A stretch of DNA of 64,000 nt from Piscinibacter defluvii (GTDB lineage Bacteria; Pseudomonadota; Gammaproteobacteria; Burkholderiales; Burkholderiaceae_C), in assembly GCF_004011805.1 (NCBI RefSeq), contig NZ_RCHJ01000020.1, forward strand, positions 79,560-143,559, read 5' to 3'. The notes beneath the pieces are model-generated. The model was not told where the DNA came from and did no database searches. It worked only from the letters and a program-made list of their open reading frames with translations. The position numbers and the translations under genes are program-made. Positions 41,813 through 49,917 of this stretch are shown here, piece by piece (position 1 is the stretch's first letter; every line of letters begins with the position of its first letter).

Positions 41813-42514
41813 ATGAACGACCTGTCCGCCTTTCCCATCACCCGCAAGTGGCCGGCGCGCCACCCCGACCGCCTGCAGCTGTATTCGCTGCCCACGCCCA
41901 ACGGCGTGAAGGTCTCGATCATGCTGGAGGAGACCGGGCTGCCGTACGAGCCGCACCGGGTCGACTTCGGCACCAACGACCAGCTCTCGCCCGAGTTCCT
42001 GTCGCTCAACCCGAACAACAAGATCCCGGCCATCCTCGACCCCGACGGGCCGAACGGCGCGCCCTTCGCGCTGTTCGAATCCGGCGCGATCCTGGTCTAC
42101 CTGGCCGCCAAGACCGGGCAGCTGATGCCGGACGATGCGGCCGGCCGCTTCGAGACGCTGCAGTGGCTGATGTTCCAGATGGGCGGCATCGGGCCGATGT
42201 TCGGCCAGGTGGGCTTCTTCCACAAGTTCGCCGGGCGGGAGTGGGAGGACAAGCGCACGCGCGACCGCTACCTGGCCGAGTCGAAGCGGCTGCTGGCGGT
42301 GCTCGATCAGCGCCTGGTCGGGCGCGCGTGGATCATGGGCGACGCGTATTCGATCGCCGACATCGCCACCTTCCCCTGGGTGCGCAACCTGGTGGGCTTC
42401 TACGGCGCCGGCGAGCTGGTGGGCTTCGATGCCTTCACGCAGGTGCGGCGCGTGCTCGACGCCTTCCTCGCGCGGCCGGCGGTGCAGCGCGGGCTGACGA
42501 TCCCGGCCGCCTGA
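41813..42514 (+). CDS. Glutathione S-transferase, YfcG/YghU type
   Basis: A 233-residue GST of the nu class. The thioredoxin-fold N-terminus has LYSLPTPNGVKVSIMLEETGLPYE, LNPNNKIPAILDPDGP and the glutathione-binding ALFESGAILVYLAAKTG. The C-terminal helical domain has SIADIATFPWVRN, the usual N-capping box. YfcG and YghU act as disulfide reductases on two glutathiones. It is divergent from the TTC38-like gene and convergent with the MarR gene, with no obvious operon partner. Confidence 0.92.
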   Translation: MNDLSAFPITRKWPARHPDRLQLYSLPTPNGVKVSIMLEETGLPYEPHRVDFGTNDQLSPEFLSLNPNNKIPAILDPDGPNGAPFALFESGAILVYLAAKTGQLMPDDAAGRFETLQWLMFQMGGIGPMFGQVGFFHKFAGREWEDKRTRDRYLAESKRLLAVLDQRLVGRAWIMGDAYSIADIATFPWVRNLVGFYGAGELVGFDAFTQVRRVLDAFLARPAVQRGLTIPAA

Positions 42515-42532
42515 ACGACGGCCCGCCGGCCG

Positions 42533-42955
42533 TCAGCCCAGGCCGAGCGCCTTGCGCGCCAGCGCGAGGAAGGCGGTGCGCTCGGCGCGCGACAGCGGCG
42601 CCAGGATCTCCGCCTGCAGGTCCTCCACCACCGGCCGGCAGGCGGCCAGCAGCCGCCGGCCCGCGGCCGTCGGGTGCAGCAGACGCGCGCGGCGGTCCTC
42701 GGCGCTGACCACACGCTCGACCAGGCCCTTCTGCTCCAGCCGGTCGATCACGCCGCCGATCGTGGCGCGGTCGAAGCTGATGGTCGCGGCCAGGCTGGCC
42801 TGGTCGATGCCCGGCTGCCCCGCGATGGCGTCGAGCGCTGCGAACTGCACCGAGGTGAGGTCGAAACCCGCCGCCTGCGTGCGGGCCTGGAAGACCTGCG
42901 TCGACTGCTGATGCAGCCGGCGGATCAGGTGCCCGGCCATCTCGATCCTGTCCAT
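42533..42955 (-). CDS. MarR-family regulator, MobR-like
   Basis: A 140-residue MarR protein: VQFAALDAIAGQPGIDQASLA, then the recognition region ISFDRATIGGVIDRLEQKGLVERV and the wing SAEDRRARLLHPTAAG. The start is ATG 42955 with ggagg upstream. It is divergent from a MobA-like hydroxylase gene, the same arrangement as mobR/mobA of Comamonas testosteroni, where MobR represses mobA until 3-hydroxybenzoate binds. The AT-rich palindromic intergenic region is the likely operator. Confidence 0.85.
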   Translation of the reverse strand: MDRIEMAGHLIRRLHQQSTQVFQARTQAAGFDLTSVQFAALDAIAGQPGIDQASLAATISFDRATIGGVIDRLEQKGLVERVVSAEDRRARLLHPTAAGRRLLAACRPVVEDLQAEILAPLSRAERTAFLALARKALGLG

Positions 42956-42982
42956 GCGCGCCTCCGTGCGCCGCCGCGTGCC

Positions 42983-43021
42983 TTGACGGCTTTTAGTATG
43001 CATGCATATTATATGAATGCA
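42983..43021 (+). promoter_or_regulatory. Promoter and MarR operator candidate for the hydroxylase gene
   Basis: TTGACG (42983-42988) and TATTAT (43007-43012) are 18 bases apart. A perfect palindrome TATGCATGCATA (42997-43008) overlaps the -10, and TGCAT/ATGCA arms (43003-43007, 43017-43021) form a second dyad. This AT-rich island stands out from the GC-rich surroundings. Confidence 0.6.
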
Positions 43022-43059
43022 AACTTCAACCCTGCGGCGCTTCGCCCGGAGGAGACCCC

Positions 43060-44967
43060 ATGCAGTTCCACGTCGACGGCTTCCGGCCCGGGGATCCCGA
43101 TGTCGCGCCCGCGGCGCCGGGCCACCGCCGCCCGGGCGACCCCCTGCCCGAGACGGTGGACGTGCTGATCGCCGGCGCCGGGCCGGCCGGGCTGTGCCTG
43201 GCCGCGCAGCTCGCCCGCGTGCCGCGGATCCGCACGCTGCTGGTCGAGCCCAAGGCCGGGCCGATGGAGAAGGGCCAGGCCGACGGCATCAGCGTGCGCT
43301 CGATGGAGATGTTCCAGGCCTTCGGCTTCGCCGAGAAGGTCATGCGCGAGTCGGTCTGGATCAACGAGACCACCTTCTGGGCGCCCGCGGCCGACACGCC
43401 CCTGGCCCGCGTCGCCCGCGTGCAGGACGTGCCCGACGGCATTTCCGAGATGCCCCACGTGCTGATCAACCAGGCGCGGGTGCACGACATGTACCTCGAC
43501 CTGATGCGCCGCTCGCCGACCCGGCTCGAGCCGGACTACGGCCTGAAGGTGGCCGACCTGCATGTCGACCCAGGCGCCACCGACCACCCGGTGACGGTCC
43601 GGCTGGAACACACCACGCCGGGCTGCGAGGGGCAGTCCGCCACCGTGCGCGCCCGCTACGTCGTCGGCTGCGACGGCGCCCGCTCGACCGTGCGCAGCGC
43701 CATCGGCGGCGCCTTGCACGGCGACGCGGCGCACCAGGCCTGGGGCGTGATGGACGTGCTGGCCGTCACCGACTTCCCCGACTGGCGCATGAAGTCCTTC
43801 GTGCGCTCGCGCGACGAGGGCATCCTGATGGTGCTGCCGCGCGAGGGCGGGCACCTCGTGCGCCTGTATGTCGAACTCGACCGCCTCGGCGAACACGAGC
43901 GCGTCGCCGACCGAGGCATGGGCGCCGCGGACATCATCGCCAAGGCGCAGCGCATCTTCCGGCCCTTCGCGCTCGACGTGAAGGAGGTGGTCTGGTGGTC
44001 GATCTACGAGATCGGCCACCGGCTGACCGACAAGTTCGACGACGTGCCGCCCGATCAGGTGGCCACGCGCACGCCGCGCGTGATGCTGGCCGGCGACGCC
44101 TGCCACACGCACAGCCCCAAGGCCGGACAGGGCATGAACGTGTCGATGGGCGACACCTTCAACCTCGGCTGGAAGCTGGTCGCGGTGCTGACCGGCCGCG
44201 CCGATGCGGCCCTGCTGCACAGCTATTCCGCCGAGCGGCGCGCCGCCGCCCAGGGGCTGGTGGAGTTCGACCACAAGTGGGCCCGGCTGGTCGGCGCCCG
44301 CGCCGAGGACGATGGCGCGGACGGGCTGCCGCGCGTGGCGCGCGAGTTCGTCAACAACCTGCCGTTCACCTGCGGCCTGACGATCCGGCACGAGCGCAGC
44401 GCACTGACCGGCGCGCCGGCGCACCAGCACCTGGCCAGCGGCTTCGAGATCGGCAAGCGCTTCCACTCGGCACCGGTGGTGCGCCTGGCCGATGCCCGGC
44501 CGATGCACCTGGGCCACTGCATCGAAGCCGATGCGCGCTTCCGGCTCTTCCTGTTCGCGCCCGCGGGCGACACCGGCGCCCCGGGCGGTGCGGTCGCCGC
44601 GCTGTGCGACTGGCTCGAACACGACCCGGCCTCGCCGCTGCGCCGCCACACCGGGCCGGGCGAGGACGTGGACGCGGTGATCGACACCCGGGCCGTGTTC
44701 CAGCAGGGCTTCAGGGCGCTCGACCACGGCGCCCTGCCGACGCTGCTGCGCCCGCATGTCGGCCGCTACGGCCTGTGTGACTACGAGAAGGCCTTCTGCG
44801 CCGACCTGAAGCGCGGCGAGGACATCTTCGCGCTGCGCGGCGTGGACCGCGGCGCCGGCTGCGTGGTGGTGGTGCGCCCGGACCAGTATGTCGGCCATGT
44901 CCTCCCGCTCGGGGCGCGCGCCGAGCTGGCGGCGTACTTCGCGGCGATCCTGCGCGTGCGCGGCTGA
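43060..44967 (+). CDS. mobA: 3-hydroxybenzoate 4-monooxygenase-like flavoprotein
   Basis: A 635-residue FAD-dependent aromatic hydroxylase of the phenol 2-monooxygenase/MobA type. The FAD motif is VLIAGAGPAGLCLAAQ, the DG motif is YVVGCDGARSTVRSAIGG and the second FAD motif is VMLAGDACHTHSPKAGQGMN. A C-terminal thioredoxin-like domain follows to GCVVVVRPDQYVGHVLPLG. Length equals MobA of Comamonas, which converts 3-hydroxybenzoate to protocatechuate. Protocatechuate pathway genes are not in the window. It interrupts the flagellin region, suggesting insertion or shuffling. A phenol-type substrate is the alternative. Confidence 0.86.
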   Translation: MQFHVDGFRPGDPDVAPAAPGHRRPGDPLPETVDVLIAGAGPAGLCLAAQLARVPRIRTLLVEPKAGPMEKGQADGISVRSMEMFQAFGFAEKVMRESVWINETTFWAPAADTPLARVARVQDVPDGISEMPHVLINQARVHDMYLDLMRRSPTRLEPDYGLKVADLHVDPGATDHPVTVRLEHTTPGCEGQSATVRARYVVGCDGARSTVRSAIGGALHGDAAHQAWGVMDVLAVTDFPDWRMKSFVRSRDEGILMVLPREGGHLVRLYVELDRLGEHERVADRGMGAADIIAKAQRIFRPFALDVKEVVWWSIYEIGHRLTDKFDDVPPDQVATRTPRVMLAGDACHTHSPKAGQGMNVSMGDTFNLGWKLVAVLTGRADAALLHSYSAERRAAAQGLVEFDHKWARLVGARAEDDGADGLPRVAREFVNNLPFTCGLTIRHERSALTGAPAHQHLASGFEIGKRFHSAPVVRLADARPMHLGHCIEADARFRLFLFAPAGDTGAPGGAVAALCDWLEHDPASPLRRHTGPGEDVDAVIDTRAVFQQGFRALDHGALPTLLRPHVGRYGLCDYEKAFCADLKRGEDIFALRGVDRGAGCVVVVRPDQYVGHVLPLGARAELAAYFAAILRVRG

Positions 44968-45036
44968 CGGTCCGGCGGCGCGGAACTGGCGGGCCAAGCC
45001 CGGCCTTTTCGCGCGATGGTCGCCCACGCCGCTGCC

Positions 45037-45117
45037 GAAGAATCCGTCTGACAGGCCGCACCTCGGCGCCAGGCCTGAAGCAGCCGGTCGGAATGCCCGG
45101 CCGGAAACGGATTCTTC
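45037..45117 (+). repeat. 11-bp perfect inverted repeat in the fliC2 leader
   Basis: GAAGAATCCGT (45037-45047) and ACGGATTCTTC (45107-45117) are exact reverse complements with 59 bases between. The right arm touches the aggag ribosome site of fliC2, so a hairpin could block translation, or the arms could bind a dimeric regulator. Confidence 0.7.
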
Positions 45118-45129
45118 AGGAGTGCCACC

Positions 45130-45936
45130 ATGCCGCAGACCATCAACACCAACGTCGCATCGCTGAACGCGCAGCGCAACCTGACCACCTCGCAGAGCTC
45201 GCTGTCGACCTCGATGCAGCGGCTCTCCTCGGGCCTGCGCGTCAACTCCGCCAAGGACGACGCGGCCGGCCTGGCCATCGCCGACCGGATGAATGCGCAG
45301 ATCCGCGGCATCAACGTCGCGATCCGCAACGCCAACGACGGCATCTCGCTGGCGCAGACCGCCGAAGGCGCGCTGGCCACCGTGACCGACGTGCTGCAGC
45401 GCATGCGCGAGCTCGCCGTGCAGGCCCTGAACGGCAGCAACGGCACCAGCGACCGCGCCAACCTCGACACCGAGTTCCAGCAGCTCTCGGCCGAGATCAC
45501 GCGCGTGGCCACGCAGACCAAGTTCAACGGCACGGCGATCGTCGGCTCGGGGGCCGGCGCGCAGGTGTTCCAGGTCGGCGCCAACAACGGCGACACGATG
45601 GTGATCACCACCGCCCAGGTGGCCACCGTCACCGGTGACGTTCTGACCACCGCGACCGCGTCGACCGCGATGGCCGCGATCGACACCGCGCTGGACACGA
45701 TCACGACCAACCGCGCCGTCTACGGTGCCGCGATGAGCCGCTTCCAGTTCGCCATCAGCAACCTGCAGATCACCGGCGAGAACCAGAGCGCCGCACGCGG
45801 CCGCATCATGGACGCTGATTTCGCAGCGGAGACCGCGAACTTGTCGCGTGCGCAGATCCTGCAGCAGGCCGGCACCGCGATGGTGGCGCAGGCCAACCAG
45901 CTGCCGCAGCAGGTGCTGCAGCTGCTCAGGGGCTAA
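45130..45936 (+). CDS. fliC: Flagellin FliC, copy 2
   Basis: A 268-residue flagellin, closely similar to the copy at 39562 along its entire length, again with D0/D1 only. The N-terminal TINTNVASLNAQRNLTTSQ and C-terminal LSRAQILQQAGTAMVAQAN are conserved; the middle (TMVITTAQVATVTGDVLTT) is Thr-rich like the first copy. Start ATG 45130 has aggagtg upstream. Two almost identical flagellins suggest either a recent duplication or co-assembly with distinct control. Its stop codon overlaps the -35 of the fliD promoter. No strong sigma-28 promoter was found upstream; a weak match is CCAAGC near 44994. Confidence 0.97.
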   Translation: MPQTINTNVASLNAQRNLTTSQSSLSTSMQRLSSGLRVNSAKDDAAGLAIADRMNAQIRGINVAIRNANDGISLAQTAEGALATVTDVLQRMRELAVQALNGSNGTSDRANLDTEFQQLSAEITRVATQTKFNGTAIVGSGAGAQVFQVGANNGDTMVITTAQVATVTGDVLTTATASTAMAAIDTALDTITTNRAVYGAAMSRFQFAISNLQITGENQSAARGRIMDADFAAETANLSRAQILQQAGTAMVAQANQLPQQVLQLLRG

Positions 45937-45960
45937 AGATCCCGGCCCGTCGGCCGATAG
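45934..45960 (+). promoter_or_regulatory. FliA (sigma-28)-type promoter of fliD
   Basis: TAAAGATC (45934-45941) and GCCGATAG (45953-45960) are separated by exactly 11 bases, near the enterobacterial FliA consensus. The -35 contains the TAA stop of fliC2. Confidence 0.8.
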
Positions 45961-46034
45961 AGCGTCGAAGCAGGGCGCCGGGCGAGCTCCGCACTCGCGC
46001 CGGCGCCCGTGTGCTTTCCTGAGGAGATTCCGCG

Positions 46035-47441
46035 ATGGCCACCAGTTCCTCGATCAGCTCGCTCGGCGTCGGCAGCGGCCTGGACGTCAACTCGATCATC
46101 ACCGGCCTGATGGCCATCGAGCGCCGCCCGCTGAACAACCTGGAAAGCGCCGAGAAGACGATCAACACGCAGATCTCCGAGGTCGGCAAGATCAAGAGCG
46201 CGCTGTCCAAGTTCCGCGACCTGGCCGGCAAGCTGGCCGGCACGGACTTCTGGAAGCAGACCACCGGCAGCTCGGGCAGCACGGCGGTGGGCGTCACCAC
46301 CGACGGCAACGCGAGCACCGGCAGCTACAGCGTGCAGGTGAACGCGCTGGCCAGCGCGCAGTCGATCGCGACCTCGGCCTACGCCTCCAGCAGCGCGCTG
46401 GTGGGCGCCGGCACGCTGACCCTCGAGACGGGCACCTGGGGTGCCGGCCAGACCAGCTTCACCGGCAGCGCCAGCACCGCCGTCGAGATCACGGCCGACG
46501 ACACGCTCGCTTCGGTGCGCGACAAGATCAACGCGTCGGGCGCGGCGGTCACCGCCAGCATCCTGAGCGACGCGAACGGCGCGCGCCTGGTGATCCGCTC
46601 CAAGGACACCGGCGCGGCGAACGCCTTCCGCACCAGCGTCAGCGCCGGCGGGCCGAGCGCGCTCGCCTACGACCCCTCCTCCGGGGTGAACAACGCCACC
46701 CGCTCGCAGACCGCCGCCGACGCGTCGGCCACGATCAACGGCCTCGCGGTCACGTCGGCCTCGAACTCGCTGGTCAACGTGCTGGACGGCATGACGCTGA
46801 CGCTCAACGAGGTCACCACGACGGCGGTGACGGTGAACGTCAAGTCCGACACCGAGGCGATGAAGAAGACGCTGCAGGACTTCGCCGCCGCCTACTCCGA
46901 GCTGACCAAGCTGATCGCCACCGACACCAAGTACGACGCCACCAGCAAGAGCGCCGGCCCGCTGCAGGGCGACGGCGCCATCGTCGGCCTGCAGAACCGC
47001 CTGCGCGCGATGCTGGGCGCCAGCAGCGGCGCCTCGAGCGCGTACACGCGGCTGTCCGACGTCGGCTTCGAGATCCAGCGCGACGGCAGCCTGAGCGTCA
47101 ACGCCACCCGGCTCGACAAGGCGCTGGCCAACCTGCCCGAGCTGAAGAAGCTGTTCGCCAACTCGAGCACCACCGACGCCAGCCTGGACGGCTTCGGCAA
47201 GCGCTTCCGCGTGTTCGCCAGCGACGTGCTGGGCGTGGACGGCACGCTCACCACGCGCAGCGACGGCCTGGCCGAGAAGCTCAAGCGCAACCAGGACGCG
47301 CAGGAGCGCCTGGAGGACCGCCTGGCGCAGGTGCAGAAGCGCCTGGAGGCGCAGTACACCGCGCTGGACGCGCAGATGGGCAAGCTCAACGGCCTGTCGA
47401 GCTACGTGACGCAGCAGATCGCCGCCTGGAACAAGGCCTGA
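46035..47441 (+). CDS. fliD: Flagellar filament cap protein FliD
   Basis: A 468-residue hook-associated protein 2. The N-terminal part has SSISSLGVGSGLDVNSIITG, which is the FliD_N signature, and the C-terminus has the long coiled coil ending LNGLSSYVTQQIAAWNKA. The cap promotes flagellin folding at the filament tip. The start ATG 46035 follows aggagattccgcg. It lies 98 bases after fliC2 with its own FliA-type promoter and precedes fliS and fliT. Confidence 0.97.
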   Translation: MATSSSISSLGVGSGLDVNSIITGLMAIERRPLNNLESAEKTINTQISEVGKIKSALSKFRDLAGKLAGTDFWKQTTGSSGSTAVGVTTDGNASTGSYSVQVNALASAQSIATSAYASSSALVGAGTLTLETGTWGAGQTSFTGSASTAVEITADDTLASVRDKINASGAAVTASILSDANGARLVIRSKDTGAANAFRTSVSAGGPSALAYDPSSGVNNATRSQTAADASATINGLAVTSASNSLVNVLDGMTLTLNEVTTTAVTVNVKSDTEAMKKTLQDFAAAYSELTKLIATDTKYDATSKSAGPLQGDGAIVGLQNRLRAMLGASSGASSAYTRLSDVGFEIQRDGSLSVNATRLDKALANLPELKKLFANSSTTDASLDGFGKRFRVFASDVLGVDGTLTTRSDGLAEKLKRNQDAQERLEDRLAQVQKRLEAQYTALDAQMGKLNGLSSYVTQQIAAWNKA

Positions 47442-47471
47442 TCCGCCGTCCAATCCCGGGGGGCCGCCCGC

Positions 47472-47498
47472 TCAAGTGAGACGTGGCGCGGTCGATAT
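47472..47498 (+). promoter_or_regulatory. FliA (sigma-28)-type promoter of fliS
   Basis: TCAAGTGA (47472-47479) and GTCGATAT (47491-47498) are 11 bases apart, the same architecture as the fliC1 and 49127 sites. Confidence 0.65.
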
Positions 47499-47534
47499 TC
47501 AAGGCAATCCACAACGCACCACGAGAGGCCCCCG

Positions 47535-47966
47535 ATGTTCGCCGCCACGTTTGCACCGATGCGCGCCGCCGGCTCGCCGGCTTCGGCCTACGCCCAGGTC
47601 GGCCTCGAGACCGCGATGAACAGCGCGACGCCGCACAAGCTGATCGAGCTGCTGTTCGACGGCTACCGCGACGCGATCGCCCGGGCGCGCGGCGCGCTGC
47701 GCAACGGCCAGATCGAGGCCAAGGCGCGCGCCATCAGCCATGCCGCGCGCATCGTCGAGGAGGGCCTGAAGGCCGGCCTGAACCTGGCCGACGGCGGCCA
47801 GATCGCCGCCGACCTGAACGCGCTGTACGCCTACATCGGCGCGCGCCTGACGCACGCCAACCTGCACAACGACGAGGCCGCGCTGGACGAATGCGCGCGC
47901 CTGATCGAGCCGGTGCACGCGGCCTGGGTGGAGATCGGCCCGCGCGTGCACGCGATCGCCCAATGA
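47535..47966 (+). CDS. fliS: Flagellin export chaperone FliS
   Basis: A 143-residue FliS. The motif ATPHKLIELLFDGYRDAIARARGAL is diagnostic, and the C-terminal DECARLIEPVHAAWVEIGP matches the family. FliS binds the disordered C-terminus of newly made flagellin in the cytoplasm and delivers it to the export gate. It overlaps fliT by four bases (ATGA). Length is within the usual 120-145. Confidence 0.95.
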   Translation: MFAATFAPMRAAGSPASAYAQVGLETAMNSATPHKLIELLFDGYRDAIARARGALRNGQIEAKARAISHAARIVEEGLKAGLNLADGGQIAADLNALYAYIGARLTHANLHNDEAALDECARLIEPVHAAWVEIGPRVHAIAQ

Positions 47967-48289
47967 ACCTCAGACTCACGACGACGATCATGGGCTCGCA
48001 ACTGCTCAGCTACTACGAAGCCATCGAACGCGCCAGCCAGGACATGCTGGAGGCGGCGCGCAACGGCAACTGGGACCAGGTGGTCAAGCTCGAGGGCGCC
48101 TGCGCCCTGCTGATCTCCCAGCTCAAGCACGCGGCCGGCAGCCGCGCGCTGGGCGAGGACGAGGCGCAGCTGAAGTCGCGCATCATGCAGCGCATCCTGG
48201 TCAACGACGCCGAGATCCGCCACCTCGCCGAACCCTGGCTCGAGCAGATCGACGACATGCTCGCCGGCCGTCCCAAGACCGTGCACTGA
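47963..48289 (+). CDS. fliT: FliT-like flagellar chaperone
   Basis: A 108-residue all-helical protein in the fliT position. LLSYYEAIERASQDMLEAARNG and MQRILVNDAEIRHLAEPWL are the segments expected of FliT, which binds FliD and regulates class 2 genes. Sequence conservation in FliT is low, so position and length carry much of the assignment. A start at 47990 (MGSQLL) is also possible. Confidence 0.85.
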   Translation: MNLRLTTTIMGSQLLSYYEAIERASQDMLEAARNGNWDQVVKLEGACALLISQLKHAAGSRALGEDEAQLKSRIMQRILVNDAEIRHLAEPWLEQIDDMLAGRPKTVH

Positions 48290-48310
48290 CCCCGCCCCCC
48301 GAGTCCACCC

Positions 48311-49075
48311 ATGGCCCAGGACACCCTGCCCATGCCGCTGGAGTCGCTGTCCGCCGCGCACGGCGGGCTGGACGAGTTCCGCATCACCGCGCCGCGCGAG
48401 GTGACCGCGATGCTCAAGCAGTTCCAGGACGGCAACGTGCTGCTGAACCTGAACGGCAGCAACGGCGCGATGCTCGCCACCACCTTGTGGTCGCTGGACA
48501 CCGCGCGCGGCCAGCTCAGCTTCAGCGCCGACGCCAACGCGCCGGTGACGCAGCAGCTGGTCGAGTGCGAGGAGGCGATCGCGGTCGGCTACCTCGACAG
48601 CATCAAGGTGCAGTTCGACCTGCACGGCCTGGTGCTGGTGCGCGGCGCCTCGGGCTGCGCGATCGGCGCGCGCATGCCGCGCGAGGTGTTCCGCTTCCAG
48701 CGCCGCAACGCCTTCCGCGTGCGCCCGCTGCTGCGCAGCTCGCCGCTGGCGCGGGTGCGCCACCCGGCCATTGCCGAGATGCAGCTCGCGCTGCGCGTGA
48801 TCGATGTCTCGATCGGCGGCTGCGCACTGTTCCTGCCCGACGACGTGCCGCCGATGGCCGCCGGCATGCTGATGAACCAGGTGCAGATCGACCTCGACCC
48901 GGACACACGGCTGCTCGCCGACCTGCGGCTGCTGCACGTGACCGCGCTGAACCCGGAGTCGCGCGGTGCGCGCCTGGGCTGCGAGTTCGTCAAGCCCGGC
49001 GCCGACATGCAGCGCGCGCTGCAGCGCTTCATCGACCAGACCCAGAAGCGGCGCCGGCTGATGAGCCTGGACTAG
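48311..49075 (+). CDS. ycgR: YcgR-like flagellar brake protein (PilZ)
   Basis: A 254-residue protein with an N-terminal YcgR domain (EFRITAPREVTAMLKQFQDG) and a C-terminal PilZ domain. The c-di-GMP binding RxxxR motif is in FQRRNAFRVRP at about 135, and the second motif is VIDVSIGGCALF. On binding c-di-GMP such proteins slow the motor. The two GGDEF proteins in the window are possible sources of the messenger. It sits between fliT and fliE. Confidence 0.9.
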   Translation: MAQDTLPMPLESLSAAHGGLDEFRITAPREVTAMLKQFQDGNVLLNLNGSNGAMLATTLWSLDTARGQLSFSADANAPVTQQLVECEEAIAVGYLDSIKVQFDLHGLVLVRGASGCAIGARMPREVFRFQRRNAFRVRPLLRSSPLARVRHPAIAEMQLALRVIDVSIGGCALFLPDDVPPMAAGMLMNQVQIDLDPDTRLLADLRLLHVTALNPESRGARLGCEFVKPGADMQRALQRFIDQTQKRRRLMSLD

Positions 49076-49126
49076 GCGCCGGGCGTGGTTTCTTCACGCC
49101 TCGTTACAACTCGGGGGAAACACCCC

Positions 49127-49153
49127 TCAAGTCCGGCCACCGGATGCCGATGC
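49127..49153 (+). promoter_or_regulatory. FliA (sigma-28)-type promoter before the small ORF
   Basis: TCAAGTCC (49127-49134) and GCCGATGC (49146-49153) are exactly 11 bases apart. Two small hairpins (49082-49100 and 49113-49126) lie just upstream after the PilZ gene and could end its transcription. Confidence 0.65.
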
Positions 49154-49185
49154 TGATGCCATAGCGTCTTCTCAAGGAGCGCAAC

Positions 49186-49443
49186 ATGAGCGTCAACAAC
49201 GTCACCGGCGTCGGACGTGTCGTGCTGCCCACCACGGCCAGCCGACCGCAGGATGCCCCCGCGCAGCCCCGCACGAGCGAGGCGCACACCGTCGTGCAGG
49301 TCGACGAGACCACGCAGCAGCCCATTCCGCCGCGCTTTCCGTGGCTGAGCCGGCTGGCGCGCGAGCTCGAGCCGGCCTCCAAGCAGCCGTCGCCCTACGG
49401 CAACGTACCGATCCTGGGAGAGAAGCTGGACAAGGAAGCCTGA
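49186..49443 (+). CDS. Small conserved-looking protein of the flagellar cluster
   Basis: An 85-residue protein that I cannot name. It is Pro/Thr-rich in the middle (HTVVQVDETTQQPIPPRFPW) with no membrane segment; the C-terminal part is polar (PYGNVPILGEKLDKEA). Evidence that it is real: a good aaggagcgcaac ribosome site, a sigma-28-type promoter 32 bases upstream of the start, and placement in a flagellar gene gap. It could be an export substrate, a late regulator or a filament-associated protein. Convergent with fliE, eight bases between stops. Confidence 0.72.
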   Translation: MSVNNVTGVGRVVLPTTASRPQDAPAQPRTSEAHTVVQVDETTQQPIPPRFPWLSRLARELEPASKQPSPYGNVPILGEKLDKEA

Positions 49444-49451
49444 GCAGTTGC

Positions 49452-49778
49452 TCAGACTTGCATGTTCATGATTTCGCTGTAGGCCGCCACAAGGCGGTTG
49501 CGCACCGTCAGCGTGGCCTGGAAGCCGACCTGCGCCTTCTGCATCGCCACCATGGTCTCTTCCAGGCTCACCGAGGGGTTGTCGAGCTGCACCTCGCGCT
49601 GCAGCCGGCTCGCCTCGGTCTGCGCCTTGCTCACCGAACCGAGCGCCTGCGTCAGCGCCTGCTGGAAACCGCCGCCGTCGGCCACGCGCGCGCCGGATTT
49701 CAGCGGCTGGCCATTGGTGGCCAGGCCGGCACGGGCCGCGGCCTGAGCGAAATCGAAGGGCTTGAGGGTGACGTTCAC
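49452..49778 (-). CDS. fliE: Flagellar hook-basal body protein FliE
   Basis: A 108-residue FliE. VSLEETMVAMQKAQVGFQATLTVRN and the C-terminal LVAAYSEIMNMQV are definitive. FliE connects the MS ring to the proximal rod. The start is GTG 49778 with aggagaac upstream; a longer frame into the intergenic region is spurious. It is divergent from fliF, as in enterobacteria. Confidence 0.95.
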   Translation of the reverse strand: MNVTLKPFDFAQAAARAGLATNGQPLKSGARVADGGGFQQALTQALGSVSKAQTEASRLQREVQLDNPSVSLEETMVAMQKAQVGFQATLTVRNRLVAAYSEIMNMQV

Positions 49779-49886
49779 GGTCGTTCTCCTGTCGAGCATC
49801 CTACTGGGCGCCCTGCGGCCCGGTGGCGCGAACTGGGCGGGATCGGCCCGCCTGTTCGCGCCATTCGCAGCGCTCAAGTTCTCGAA

Positions 49887-49914
49887 CAATCGGTTTCGAT
49901 CGAACGACCGATTG
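49887..49914. repeat. Nested palindrome immediately before fliF
   Basis: CAATCGGT (49887-49894) and ACCGATTG (49907-49914) are perfect inverted arms, and the spacer contains the ten-base palindrome TTCGATCGAA (49895-49904). The structure ends three bases before the fliF ATG and covers the place where a ribosome site should be. Confidence 0.75.
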
Positions 49915-49917
49915 CCC

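Noticed and set aside
44994..45017. Sigma-28 promoter for fliC2 (CCAAGC ... CGAT)
   Set aside because: Both blocks deviate from the other sites and spacing is off by one; evidence too weak to list as a feature.
49877..49904. Sigma-28-like TCAAGTTC ... TCGAT before fliF
   Set aside because: Spacing is two bases longer than in the other sites, and fliF is normally an early gene not driven by FliA.
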